Shown one piece after another: positions 15,956-25,800 of a DNA stretch of 64,000 bases. How positions within the stretch are numbered: position 1 is the first letter of the stretch; each line of letters starts with the position of its first letter. The DNA is from Kiritimatiellia bacterium. GTDB lineage: Bacteria > Verrucomicrobiota > Kiritimatiellia > UBA8416 > JADHWI01. A program made the translations under genes and the position numbers. A model generated the notes under the pieces. It saw only the letters and a program-made list of their open reading frames with translations. It did not search any database and was not told where the DNA came from. The stretch covers positions 49,932 through 113,931 of the forward strand of contig JASLPY010000008.1 in the NCBI GenBank assembly GCA_030744755.1. Direction: 5' to 3'.

Positions 15956-17227
15956 TCACTCCTCAGGCGCGGCCTTTAGGCGGTCGCCTGCAGGAGATTG
16001 TTCGCTGCTTGAAGTGGGTCTTTGCCACTCGATTATGGCAGTCCGTCTCTTGACGTCAAGAATTACTGAAGCGTGCTCAAATGTCCGAGAATAGCGAAAC
16101 CCGTCCTTCTTTGCTGGTCCATTCGGCGGACCAAGGGATCTGTCAAATTCTGGAAACCACCGCATCCAGCGGTCGTTATCGTTGGCCGAGTACCCCTCAT
16201 GGATGCGGAAGTAGCTGTACTTCTCGGCACAGATCAGAAAGACGGCGAGAGGATAGGTGAGGGCCGCACGGGCCTGCTTATCGGATTCAGCAGTTGCGTG
16301 TCCCTCATCGATGCCCATGTTACTCGTATTCTTCGGCAAGGTAAGCCCGGTACTGAAGGCAATGATCTTGCCCTCGCGCGCAGCTTTCTGCATCGAGTCG
16401 ATGCCCTTGGCGACATACTCCTCGTAGCTCGCTGTGCCCACGTTGTGGAAGAACCCTTCCAAGTAAGATCCGTCGAAGTAATCGAGGTACTCCAGTCCCG
16501 CGTTCGCGAAGCGTGCTCGGAGGATGTTGGCGATCATCAGTTTGTTCGGGCCGATCGCTTGACGCGTCTGCTTCATCATCAGATGGTAGCCGTCCATCGT
16601 CAGCTTCTTCTTTCTCTCACCGATCTCCGGGGCTAGATATCCCGGCTCCAAGGCTTTGATGTTGCCATCGAGAAAAATGCCGTCTATGGCCGGATCGGAG
16701 GTCATGACGCTGCAAGTGTCAATCCACCACTTGCGCAGGTCCGAGTTGGAGAGATCGTACGCAGGCACGCGTTTGCGCACGAGCTTAGTGCTTCCATTCT
16801 TCCCCTTGAGCAACGCACCGGGGATTTGCTCGAGCCCCTTGTTGGCCGCATAGCTGCCATAGTGGACGAAAGCGTTTCGGTAGTAGAGGAGTATTGCCTT
16901 TGGGTTGATCTTCTTCACCGCCCTTGCCGCGATCAAGGTGCCCGTTTCGACCGAGCCGTGGTCCTTGTGGCCGTTTGCTTTCTCGAATGTAACCAGTGGA
17001 AACCTGGCGATGAACGCAATTTCTTTGTCAGTATATGACGAGGCCTTACGGATATGCATATACAAGGGGATGTGGTCCCAACTGAATTCGGGATATGCGG
17101 CCCTAGGGTTGGCGCCGTTGCTTGTCAGAGAATTCTCTCTTGTCTCCTGGGCAGAAGACTCCGAAGAACACGACACCAAAAGTCCAAGGATGGCGATGAT
17201 GATGCTAATAATACGCTTTGAAATCAT
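15956..17227 (-). CDS. Lipoprotein resembling putative glycosyl hydrolase family GHL15
   Basis: N-terminal lipoprotein signal (IISIIIAILGLLVSCSSES, Cys after VS), so it is probably anchored in a membrane facing outward. The body looks like a TIM-barrel putative glycosidase of the GHL15 type (PF14885): FSWDHIPLYMHIRKASSYTD near the start, AVKKINPKAILLYYRN, DPAIDGIFLDGNIK, YLDYFDGSYLEGFF, then the AALTYPLAVFLICAEKYSYF segment. Asp in GIFLDG and Glu in SYLEGF are plausible active-site residues. 423 residues. It stands alone next to hicAB and the heparinase-like gene. The family has no firmly known substrate, so only a polysaccharide-related role is suggested. Confidence 0.7.
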   Translation of the reverse strand: MISKRIISIIIAILGLLVSCSSESSAQETRENSLTSNGANPRAAYPEFSWDHIPLYMHIRKASSYTDKEIAFIARFPLVTFEKANGHKDHGSVETGTLIAARAVKKINPKAILLYYRNAFVHYGSYAANKGLEQIPGALLKGKNGSTKLVRKRVPAYDLSNSDLRKWWIDTCSVMTSDPAIDGIFLDGNIKALEPGYLAPEIGERKKKLTMDGYHLMMKQTRQAIGPNKLMIANILRARFANAGLEYLDYFDGSYLEGFFHNVGTASYEEYVAKGIDSMQKAAREGKIIAFSTGLTLPKNTSNMGIDEGHATAESDKQARAALTYPLAVFLICAEKYSYFRIHEGYSANDNDRWMRWFPEFDRSLGPPNGPAKKDGFRYSRTFEHASVILDVKRRTAIIEWQRPTSSSEQSPAGDRLKAAPEE

Positions 17228-17384
17228 GAGGGTGGCTCTTAATCATAATCTTATCTTTAGCGAACGTCCGCGGTCAGGTTGCGATGCGTCAGCATCGCTA
17301 GCCTGCTATCGACCGGGCTTAATGGTGTGGTTGTAGGCACTCAGTCTCCTGCTAGCGTGGAATCTCTCTAAGAGCGGCTTCAGG

Positions 17385-19127
17385 CTACTGTCCGGCGAAC
17401 ACTCCGAGTACCAGTTTGCCTTCCTGCATCGATACGGTTTGCTTGCCGATCACGACCTTGTTGCCCTGGGCTTTCGGTGTTGGCGTGTTGCCTTTCGTAA
17501 GGAATCTGAGTGAGAATGCGTGTCCACCGGCCTTTGTGACGTTATCCGACGGAGCACCCGGCCCGGTCATAACGAGCATACCGTCAGCGCCTGAAGCACC
17601 GGAGAAATCGATGGCGACTGATGTCTGTCCATCTCCCAGGACGGCGGAACCGTCCTTTCCAGGGCGCCAGTCGGTGACCTTGGATGGTATCGAGCCCCAG
17701 GATTCCTTCTTGCCGTGATGCCGGATTATCATGTTGCGGTCGGGACCGTGCCTGAACCGCGCCGTGGTGCGGCGAGCCAGTTGGGTAATTACTATGTCGT
17801 CTTCGTCTTTCCAGCGGTTTCGGAATCCAAAGAAGCCGTACTTTGTGTCCCTCACGTTGCGTGGGATGCATTCAGTCGGGTCAATGGGCTCCGTGCCGAA
17901 CGGCGTGTTGACGAATGCCAGGATTGAATGGTGCGGGTAGGGGCTGATCGTGTCCCAGGGAGTGGAGTTCTTGTCGTCCCAATCCTTGACGTAGTTGTGG
18001 TAGAACCACCAGATTCCCTGGCGTTCCTCCGGAAGTACGGCCTCGTAGCCCATGGAGAAATAGCCGGCCCCGCTTACTCCGTCCGGCCGGGCCCAGATGT
18101 TGTGCGGATATCCACCACGCTCAGGGAATCCTTTGCGTAGGTAGCGCATGTCGTCGCCCTGGGGGATCGTGAGCAGAAACCATTTCAGCGCCGTCCAGCG
18201 GACGTTGGGCCTTGGGCTGACAAAGTCCTTGCCCATGGCCACCTTCCAAGCCTGGATCGCAGACAGGTAGATAATGTGGCTTGCCATGCTTCCGGTTCCG
18301 TCGCCCTCGGCGAAGTATCCACCGTCGCCGAAGCCCTCGGTTACGTTTCGGATCATCGATTTCTCGCTGTCTTTCAACAGTCCGTCGATCCTTGCCTGAT
18401 CGATCCCCTCGTCGCCGGTAATCGCCATCAGCGCCATCGCCCCGCCGCCAACCTGCATGCCCCAGTGGTTTGACGCCGGGAAGTGCCTCTTGCCCTTAAC
18501 AAGTTCTTCCAGGGACATGTGCTGGCCTTCGTTGTAATCGCATATTATGCCGGCAATCCTCTTGCGATAGGCCTCGTCCCATCCGTCGTAGCACAGGTCG
18601 TAGCCCAGGACACCCCACCCGAGAGAGGGACCTGCACGCAACGCACCGTATGGATGCTTGAAAGAATACCGCCGGTCACGTCCGCGATAGCCTTCCAGGG
18701 CAATATCCATCGCCTTGCGGCCGAGATCGGCGTATTTCTTGTCTCCGGTGATCTGGTACAGGAATCCGTACCCGGCCACGTGCGAGATGGTGAAGGTCTT
18801 GCCGGCCGGATCCTTGGCGAATTCGCCAGAGCCATCCTTGTTGACCTTGCCCTTTACTCCCAGATTCGCGGGCATCGATTCTGCGTCGTTACCGTTGAGT
18901 GTGATCCGCAGGCGCTTGAGGATGGCATGTCCCTCCTCTGTCTTTGCCCGCTGGCGTAGTGCTGGAAGGTCAGGTTTGCGGAAGAGCAGGCGCGGGTGTT
19001 CACCTGAGGTCAGTGGTTTGAAGCCCGGCACGGGCGCGGGCCAGGGCTCTGCGGCGCTTACTAGGCAGGCACCGAGACCAACAATCGATATTACCAAAAC
19101 CATAGAGCGAATGATCCGTGATCTCAC
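17385..19127 (-). CDS. Exported heparinase/alginate-lyase-like alpha-toroid protein
   Basis: About 580 residues. A signal peptide (RIIRSMVLVISIVGLGACLVSAAEP) is followed by GEHPRLLFRKPDLPALRQRA, a common opening of heparinase II/III-like proteins, then a helical toroid domain (GYGFLYQITGDKKYADLG, ASNHWGMQVGGGAMALMA, FGDGGYFAEGDGTGSM) and a beta-rich C-terminal part ending in short strands. The Asn-His in ASNHWG and the Tyr/Glu in GYFAEGD are candidate catalytic residues. It is a close paralogue of the second half of the protein at 59477-62071. The start is the GTG at 19127, preceded by AGGAG; longer frames read through a palindromic repeat. Confidence 0.75.
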   Translation of the reverse strand: MRSRIIRSMVLVISIVGLGACLVSAAEPWPAPVPGFKPLTSGEHPRLLFRKPDLPALRQRAKTEEGHAILKRLRITLNGNDAESMPANLGVKGKVNKDGSGEFAKDPAGKTFTISHVAGYGFLYQITGDKKYADLGRKAMDIALEGYRGRDRRYSFKHPYGALRAGPSLGWGVLGYDLCYDGWDEAYRKRIAGIICDYNEGQHMSLEELVKGKRHFPASNHWGMQVGGGAMALMAITGDEGIDQARIDGLLKDSEKSMIRNVTEGFGDGGYFAEGDGTGSMASHIIYLSAIQAWKVAMGKDFVSPRPNVRWTALKWFLLTIPQGDDMRYLRKGFPERGGYPHNIWARPDGVSGAGYFSMGYEAVLPEERQGIWWFYHNYVKDWDDKNSTPWDTISPYPHHSILAFVNTPFGTEPIDPTECIPRNVRDTKYGFFGFRNRWKDEDDIVITQLARRTTARFRHGPDRNMIIRHHGKKESWGSIPSKVTDWRPGKDGSAVLGDGQTSVAIDFSGASGADGMLVMTGPGAPSDNVTKAGGHAFSLRFLTKGNTPTPKAQGNKVVIGKQTVSMQEGKLVLGVFAGQ

Positions 19128-19134
19128 TTGCTTT

Positions 19135-19139
19135 CTCCT
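19135..19139 (-). promoter_or_regulatory. Ribosome binding site of the heparinase-like gene
   Basis: AGGAG on the minus strand, seven bases before the GTG at 19127. It excludes the longer open frame that extends to 19301 through repeat sequence. Confidence 0.65.
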
Positions 19140-19150
19140 GTGTTTAATCG

Positions 19151-19284
19151 AACCCACCCCGTCTCCGCCTGGAGGCGGATCCACCCCTCCGGGGGAGGGG
19201 ACCTGGGAGAGACGAGACGTGCAATCCAACTCTAAGATCCCCTCCTTGGAGGGGTACTTCCGCGAATGCGGAAGGGGGGTGGGT
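19151..19284. repeat. Large imperfect palindrome between two minus-strand genes
   Basis: The left arm 19151-19190 (AACCCACCCC...CCACCCCTCC) pairs imperfectly with 19249-19284 (GGAGGGG...GGGGTGGGT). Each arm contains a small hairpin (CGCCTGGAGGCG; CTTCCGCGAATGCGGAAG). It is another family of dispersed intergenic repeat and could terminate the upstream operon. Confidence 0.75.
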
Positions 19285-19340
19285 GCCCCCGGCAGCCCCA
19301 AGGGCTGCTTTGATCAATGCCGCGTTCCTTAGTCGTAGCT

Positions 19341-21080
19341 CTACTCAAAGAACAGATCATCTAAATCGGGTGCGGTGCCGAAGGTCCGCAGTGATTCTCC
19401 GTAGCGGTAATAGACTTCCAGGCAAAGGGCGCTCAGCGCCGTGCAATATACGCGCCCGGCACCTTCGTTCTTGCTCCACCGGTCACCCTCGGGATCCCAG
19501 CTTCCGGCCTGGTGCCCATCTTTAGACTGATTGTCAAGAAGCACCTTGCTCGTTCGGGCGTTCCACCAGAGACGGTGTTCTCCGCCCATGTTGTGCATGG
19601 CATAGGTGGCATAGTACCATTGGTAGACATCCCGGTTGGACCAGTTGGGCGGGTATTTCTTAAGGAATTGCGCGCCTTTCTGAAGCAGGCTCGCCTTTGC
19701 CCCCATTCCGACGAACTCCCGGATCAGCATGCCTGCAGCTGTCATGCTCGGCGTGCCTCCTCCATCAGCCTGGTAGCCGACCGTGCCGTCGCTGTTCTTT
19801 GTTCCCCCCCGGCTCGTGCAGTTGTCAACAAATAGAAGAGACCTTGAGAAAACCGTGTTGTCGATCTTGATTCTTGCCAGTTTCGCCGCCTTCAATGCCT
19901 GGATCACCCACGCGGAAACCGACAGGTCACTGATTCCACAGTTTGCGCTGTACCGCCAGGCGTAATCCGGATTCACTCCTTTTACGATGAAGTACGCAGC
20001 CTTGCGTGCGGCCCGGCCTATACGATCGTCCGGTGCACGACCGTGTGCTTCGCACAGTGCAATTGTGCACATGGCATGTTCATACATGTTCTTGGCGATC
20101 ATTCCGTCAGCATTCTGGCGCTTCATGATCCATTCCATGCCGCGCAGGACGTTGGCGCGGTACTCCCCACGCTGAGTAGTGTGTCCGCCACCCGTCAGTG
20201 CCATCAGGGCCAGGCCGGTGATGCCGGCCCGCCCGACCTCGGTGTCCTTGGCTTCGGGATCTCCTCCGGGCGGGCAGTCTTCGGGATTCCATTTCGCACC
20301 GTGCCAGCTTCCGTCCGGCTCCTGGTGCAGGGCCAGCCAGCGAATCGCGCTGTCCACGGAATGCCGTACTTCCATCCCGCCTCGGCCCATCGCCGTCATC
20401 AGGGCCCCAACGCCATCCATATTGAGGTTCATGGGGCCGGGCTCTCCCGCGGTGGGCACGTCCTGCTCTCCCCACTGTGCCGGTTTGAACTTCCATGCGA
20501 ATTCGCCGGGCTTGGGGGCGGCCGCAAAAAGGGAAGACCTTCGGTCCATCAGTGGTTTTGGGTTCTTGTAAGAGAACAGCTCGGAAGGTTTAGGCGAAAG
20601 CACGGCAATCGGAGTAATCTCACGTAACGTTTCCTCGGCCAGGTCCAGTACTTCCTCGGGTGCGTCCGGGATATCCATATCGGTGAAATTGGCGGCGATA
20701 TCTTCCGACACTTCCACGTTCTCGGTCTGAATAACTTCTGCATCGACGACCAGTTCGACTGGATCAACAGAGACCTGGATGTCCGGCGTTTCCGGAACCT
20801 GTTCTTCGTCGGGGAATTCCTCGACGGTGTCAGTGAGGATTTCCTGCTGCGGTTCCTTGATCTCCATTTCTTCTTCCTGGGGTTCCTCCGGTCTGAAAAC
20901 GAATTTCTCGAGCGTCCGCTCGGCCCTGTCGGCCAGCTTGATTCGCCACGTAAAGGCCCCGACACCAAGGAGTACAAATACTACCAGGCCGATCACAACG
21001 GCCTTGGGATCGATGATCGGTTCCTTGGACGCCAGTCGTGCCATTTCATCGGCACTGAGTTCTCGGACTTTGATTTCCAA
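19341..21080 (-). CDS. TonB-like single-pass protein with periplasmic prenyltransferase/squalene-cyclase-type toroid
   Basis: Last gene of an ExbB-ExbD operon. Layout over 579 residues: cytosolic N-terminus (MEIKVRELSADEMARLASKE), one membrane helix at about 27-47 (AVVIGLVVFVLLGVGAFTW), a long Glu/Pro-rich linker at about 60-165, then an alpha/alpha toroid from about 225 with repeats such as AIRWLALHQEPDGSWHGAKW, GMEWIMKRQNADGMIAKNMY, SAWVIQALKAAKLARI and YQWYYATYAMHNMGG. The QxxDGSW motifs are those of squalene-hopene cyclase and protein prenyltransferase beta repeats. The N-terminal half has the topology of TonB, but the linker is acidic, not Pro/Lys-rich, and the periplasmic end is a toroid. 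No catalytic DxDD motif is visible, so I infer binding or mechanics, not cyclisation. Confidence 0.85.
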   Translation of the reverse strand: MEIKVRELSADEMARLASKEPIIDPKAVVIGLVVFVLLGVGAFTWRIKLADRAERTLEKFVFRPEEPQEEEMEIKEPQQEILTDTVEEFPDEEQVPETPDIQVSVDPVELVVDAEVIQTENVEVSEDIAANFTDMDIPDAPEEVLDLAEETLREITPIAVLSPKPSELFSYKNPKPLMDRRSSLFAAAPKPGEFAWKFKPAQWGEQDVPTAGEPGPMNLNMDGVGALMTAMGRGGMEVRHSVDSAIRWLALHQEPDGSWHGAKWNPEDCPPGGDPEAKDTEVGRAGITGLALMALTGGGHTTQRGEYRANVLRGMEWIMKRQNADGMIAKNMYEHAMCTIALCEAHGRAPDDRIGRAARKAAYFIVKGVNPDYAWRYSANCGISDLSVSAWVIQALKAAKLARIKIDNTVFSRSLLFVDNCTSRGGTKNSDGTVGYQADGGGTPSMTAAGMLIREFVGMGAKASLLQKGAQFLKKYPPNWSNRDVYQWYYATYAMHNMGGEHRLWWNARTSKVLLDNQSKDGHQAGSWDPEGDRWSKNEGAGRVYCTALSALCLEVYYRYGESLRTFGTAPDLDDLFFE

Positions 21081-21090
21081 GTCTGACCTC

Positions 21091-21525
21091 CTATTGTTCC
21101 TGGACCTCTACCGTCGCCGATACCTTGGTTATGCCCACTTGCGCGCAACAGGCCATGACCGCCGCGATGTGGTCCCACAAGACGTTCCTGTCTCCGCGAA
21201 TGACCACCCCCTGGTCCTTGTTGCGGATCTTCGCCCGACTGAGATTGACCCTGAGCGAGGGGAGTGTGATTCTCTCGTTGTCGACGTGATAGTATGCCTT
21301 GCCTCCCGGAAGGCAGCGTACGTTGACCACGATCGGCCTCGCGGGAGGTTCACGAACCTTCAGCTTCGAGCTCATCGTCGGCAGGTTGATGGATAAATCC
21401 TGTTCCAGCTTGATGAACGCCGTTGTCGTGAGAAAGAAAATTATCAGGAGGAAAATGCAGTCAATCAGCGGTTCCATACGGATCCGCAATTGCTCCTCCC
21501 CGTCGGTATGTTGCGGGAATCTCAT
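21091..21525 (-). CDS. exbD: ExbD/TolR family biopolymer transport protein
   Basis: Inner-membrane partner of ExbB in a proton-driven motor. 144 residues with a short cytosolic start, one membrane helix carrying the conserved aspartate (MEPLIDCIFLLIIFFLTTTA), and a periplasmic domain beginning LEQDLSINLPT and containing VVIRGDRNVLWDHIAAVMAC, the typical ExbD fold. It overlaps the end of exbB by four bases, and the toroid protein follows ten bases after its stop. The intact aspartate predicts a working proton path. It energises whatever the single-pass toroid protein acts on. Confidence 0.93.
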   Translation of the reverse strand: MRFPQHTDGEEQLRIRMEPLIDCIFLLIIFFLTTTAFIKLEQDLSINLPTMSSKLKVREPPARPIVVNVRCLPGGKAYYHVDNERITLPSLRVNLSRAKIRNKDQGVVIRGDRNVLWDHIAAVMACCAQVGITKVSATVEVQEQ

Positions 21526-22847
21526 GGCCTGACCTCACCTCCTCCATCCGCCGGTGCGGGTGGCGTTACATATACCGGGGGAGTGGCCGGTGGTTGGGGC
21601 TGCACTGGCGCCGCCTGTTGCTGAACAGGCTGAACTGCCGGTTGCCCCACGGCAGGAATCGGCTGGGGTTGAAGCGGCTGCACTGGTTGTATAGGTGCTG
21701 CCTGTGGCTGTACCGGCTGTGCGGCCTGTTGTGTCATTGAAGGAACGGGTTGTGGCTGCTGTATCGGCTGCAAGGGTTGCGGTATGGCGACGCCGGCAGG
21801 CTGGGGGGCAGCCTGCAGCGGTACGATAGCAGGTGACGCGTGCCTGAGCAGGTTGCCGATCATGTGCAGGAATTCCTCTGCCGCCTGCTCGCAGTCGGCT
21901 ATGACGCCGCTCAGCTTGCTGTTAAAGGCAAAATAGATAAACAGGGCCGGCACGGCGACGATGAGGCCGAAGGCCGTGGTGAGGAGTGCTACCTTGATAC
22001 CGCTGGCCATGAGAGCCGCCTTGCTGGCGCTGGCGGCCTGTTCGCCAAGACTGTCAAAACAGGTGATCATTCCCACAACGGTACCCAGTAGGCCAAGCAG
22101 GGGAGCTACGACCGAGATGAAGTTGAGCAACCGCAGAGGGAATCGAAGCCTGTCAATGGCACGCCCGGCCGAGGCCTTCGACCTGCTTTCGCAGTCTTCG
22201 AGCGTCGACTTGCTGAAGTTGATCATGATGGCCCGGCAGGCCTGCGCCAGGAGCCCCTTCTGTTTCAAGGATATCTCCTGAAACTGGTTCAGGTTACCGC
22301 TGCCTATCGCCTGCCTGCACTCTTCGACAAAGCGTGGATGGCAGTGAAGGGACTTGCGGTAGCGGATGGCGCACTGGATGGTTACGATTATTACTGTCAG
22401 AAGCAGGAAGGCGATCGGATACATGACCACGCCGCCACTTCTGAAGCGGTCCAGCACCGTGTGCCGGGCCTGGATCGTCAGCGGCCCCTCACCGGAAACG
22501 CGATTCAGCCGCAGCCCCGCTTCCGCCTCGCCGCGGTAGCGCTCTACGAAGAACTTTCCTCCTTTTGCGCCCTTGGCGTTCACTCCGGCGACTTTGAAAA
22601 AAGTCCCGTTGCTCTTGTAGATATCCTCGGGCCGCACCGTCGAAATGTCTTCGTCAGTCGTGATGGTGAACGTCTTGTGATCGCCCTCTGGCAGTTCCTC
22701 CATCTCCATCTGAAGCTCAGAGTCCTGCATTGAGAAATCCGGCAGTTCGGGTACGTCCATATCCAGGTCCACTTCTTCCTGGGCTTTCACCAGCGAAGGA
22801 AGGATAAGGCCAAGGGCCAGCAAAACGGCTATCATCTTTCTGTTCAT
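21522..22847 (-). CDS. exbB: ExbB/TolQ/MotA family proton channel with N-terminal periplasmic region and Q/P-rich tail
   Basis: 441 residues. Signal peptide (MIAVLLALGLILPSLVKA), an acidic periplasmic region of about 110 residues, a first membrane helix (VVMYPIAFLLLTVIIVTIQC), a cytosolic segment, then the two conserved helices (NFISVVAPLLGLLGTVVGMI and KVALLTTAFGLIVAVPALFI), the hallmark of ExbB. The last 100 or so residues are almost only Q, P, A and V (QPLQPIQQPQPVP...), an uncommon addition expected to be cytosolic and disordered. It sits between the TPR genes and exbD in one operon; the upstream stop is 11 bases away and exbD overlaps by four. Confidence 0.92.
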   Translation of the reverse strand: MNRKMIAVLLALGLILPSLVKAQEEVDLDMDVPELPDFSMQDSELQMEMEELPEGDHKTFTITTDEDISTVRPEDIYKSNGTFFKVAGVNAKGAKGGKFFVERYRGEAEAGLRLNRVSGEGPLTIQARHTVLDRFRSGGVVMYPIAFLLLTVIIVTIQCAIRYRKSLHCHPRFVEECRQAIGSGNLNQFQEISLKQKGLLAQACRAIMINFSKSTLEDCESRSKASAGRAIDRLRFPLRLLNFISVVAPLLGLLGTVVGMITCFDSLGEQAASASKAALMASGIKVALLTTAFGLIVAVPALFIYFAFNSKLSGVIADCEQAAEEFLHMIGNLLRHASPAIVPLQAAPQPAGVAIPQPLQPIQQPQPVPSMTQQAAQPVQPQAAPIQPVQPLQPQPIPAVGQPAVQPVQQQAAPVQPQPPATPPVYVTPPAPADGGGEVRP

Positions 22848-22858
22848 TTGAATTCTCC

Positions 22859-25800
22859 CTATTTCTTCAATTCAATAACCTTTGTCAACAGTTTGTCTGC
22901 CTCCCGGAGCGTCTCGGGATCGCCATCCGGAAAGTCGCGCACGGCGCGTTCCAGGTACCCACGAGCTCTTTCGGTGTCTCTCAGGGCGAACGCGCATTTA
23001 GCGCCAGCCAAAAGAGACTTCTCCGTGGGATACAGGTCAATGCTGTGCCTGAGCTGGCTTAAAGCTGCCGCCTGGTGCTTCTGCGTGGTGCCGCGCATGA
23101 GAAACTTGCCTACGTGGTAATAGGCGTCGGCCTTAACGTCTTCAAACGTATCGGCCGTCGACAGGTCCTTGAGCTTGGTGATGCCTTCCCGGCTTGTTGT
23201 CTCCTGCTCGACCAGTGACAAGGCCAGGTAGAGGTCCATGTATGGCCGCCATTGCGACTGCTCGAGGCGCTTCACGAATGCCTCGTGGGCTCTCTTTACC
23301 TGGTTGTAATCCTTGAGAGTATAGGAGGCCCGTATGAGGTCGACATACGCCTCTTCCGTTCCCTTGAAGTCCGGGTAGCTTTCCACCAGCTTCCACAGGG
23401 CTTCCGTGGAGCGGCCGTAGTTCTTCAGTCCTGCCTGGCTTCTCCCCAGCATGAAAAGCGCCTCGCTGCGTGAAGGGGACTTGGCGAGGGTCCGGTCGTT
23501 GAGGAAGCTCTCAAGTGTCTTGGCCGTCCTGTCCCAGTCTTCCTGGCGCCAGTACAAATGTCCGAGGGAGAACCGGACTTTGCCGACATCCCAGGTCTCG
23601 GGTGGCACGAGACAAATGCCGTTCCATTTCGACCCTTTCCTCAGGCGATCTTCTTCTGGGACAGGTATGGGTTTGCCGTCGGGGTCCAGCTGGTTCTTCC
23701 TGCCGTACTCGTCAAGCAGGGCCGCAAGCGCCTCCGCGGAATCGTTGTCGAGTCCGCCTTCACGGCCGTAATGTCCGAGTAACAGAAGCGCGGATGCACG
23801 GAACCTGTCATCGCGAAACGCGTCAATATACGGGCGGAACAGGTTGCCCATTTCTTCGTAAGCTTCAACGTGAACCAGGCAGCGGCCGAGCGCGTACCGC
23901 GCACTGATGGCGCCATCCATGGGAACGGCTCTTTTGTTGCGGTCGCTTGTTCGACATCTCAGGTACTCCCTTAGGATATCTGCTGCGATTTCGTACTTGT
24001 TCAAGTCCATGTAGAGTTGCGCCGCCCTGAGGAGCCCTGCCGATACGAACTCGGCCTGGCGTGGCTGTATCACGAGCGAACTTCGGGAAGCTTGAATCCA
24101 GGCATGGTACTGCTTGAGATAGTCGGGCGATCCGAAGTCCATGGAACGATTGGCGATGTTTCGCCACAACAGCTCGGCCTTGCGTTCCTTGTCCGCCTCG
24201 TTTTGTTCCGGCAGGCCGGCGGCAGTATAGTACCAGGCTTCGGCGCCGTGGGGACTAGCCGGCTGATTATATGCCACCCACCGGTAAGCTCTGAGCATTT
24301 CAGGATCGTTGCCCTGGGCGAACCAGCAGTGAGCTATACGCAGGCCCGCCTCGTACCACTCCCTGACCTGTTCGGGGGTTCCCTGCGGAGTCTTCGCACC
24401 GGTAATGTTACCGTCCTTATCCTGGGCAGGGCCGAAGCGCTTGACATACGCCCTGAATTCTCGAACGGCGGTCGAGTACTTGCGTGCCACGAAATAGACC
24501 TCGGCAAGCTGAAACTGGGCCTTGCGGGCCGCGTCCGATTTCGGGTCCCAACTGACAACACGCTTGATTCGGGCAATTGTCTCCGTCACGTATGCGTCGG
24601 TACCCGCAAGCTGCACCATCTGGGCAAGGTACTCGATCGGATCGCGCCTGGTGCTCGAATCCGTCCCTGCCTTTTTGCGTTTCTCCAGGTCCGCGATCCC
24701 TGTCGCGTCATAGAGGCGCTTGTAGGCATCGAAGGTCTTGGCCCGGTCTTCCATGCGCTCGGCGGCATATGCAATAGCTTCCAGGATAACCACCGCGTTG
24801 ATTGTCTTGGCGTTTGCTGCTAGGGCTTTCTCGAAGCTTTCAATGGCCCTGCCGCAGTCTGCCGCGACTTTTGTGCCCGGGGGGGCTGTCGCAGGAACGG
24901 CTGCAAGGCAGCAGTGGCCCATTTGCATGTAAATGTAAGTATCCAGGTCGGCCTTTTTCAGAACCTTAAGAGAATACTTTTTCAGAAGTGCTTCATAGTC
25001 CTTGAACAGCGGTTCAAGATGATCTGCCCAGCTCTTCGCGCTAGATCGCATCGCGGTGAGGCGCCTGTCGAGCAGCATAATATCCAGCTCGGCAGCCATC
25101 AGGGTCCCGGCGTTCTCCTTGATCCTTGTCAGGACGAACTGCTCTTCCTCCTTGGTGTCAAGCGAGACCTTCATGTCTGCTTCCTGGCCGAGCTTCGCTT
25201 TACAGGTCATGATCCTGGGGGTCACGTTGATTTCGGTGGCCATCTGCTGCAGCTTCAGGTACATGTCCAGCGCCCCGGTCCACTCCTCCTTTCGGAAGAG
25301 ATGCTCGGCAGTTTGCAGGTAGCAGTATGTCCTGATTTCCCGGGAGCGGGCATCGTTACCTGTGACCAGCTGTGTGGCCTGGCGATAGGATTCAACGGCA
25401 GACTCCATGTCCTTCAGATCTTTTTCCTGGATGTTGCCGATCATGTAGGCGGCTTCGCCGGCCAACGCGGGGTTGTCCGTCTTCTGTAATGCAGCCAGCC
25501 TTTTCAGAGCAACGATTGCGGCATCGGGTCTGCCAGCCTCTTTGAAGCAGAGCGCCACCAGGTAGGAGGCTTCCGTCGCGGACCGGCTCCGTCCATAGCG
25601 GGTCTTGACTTGTTCGCACACGGCTTTCGTTCTCGCATACATCTTCTGCTGAAAGAAAGTCCGTGCAACTTCCATCATCAGTTCCGGGGCTCTGTCGTCG
25701 GTGCCGTACTCGCCTACGAATTCCTCAACGGCCCGGCTCGCAAGATCGATCTTGCCGGCTTTCATCCATAGAACGGCCAGCTTAAAGGCTGCCTCCTTTG

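Noticed and set aside
19128..19301. 58-residue N-terminal extension of the heparinase-like protein
   Set aside because: It reads through a palindromic repeat; AGGAG and GTG at 19127 give a clean signal peptide.
19341..21080. Calling the toroid protein a squalene-hopene cyclase
   Set aside because: No DxDD motif is visible, the toroid is too short for a full cyclase, and the TonB-like N-terminus with ExbB/ExbD neighbours points to another role.
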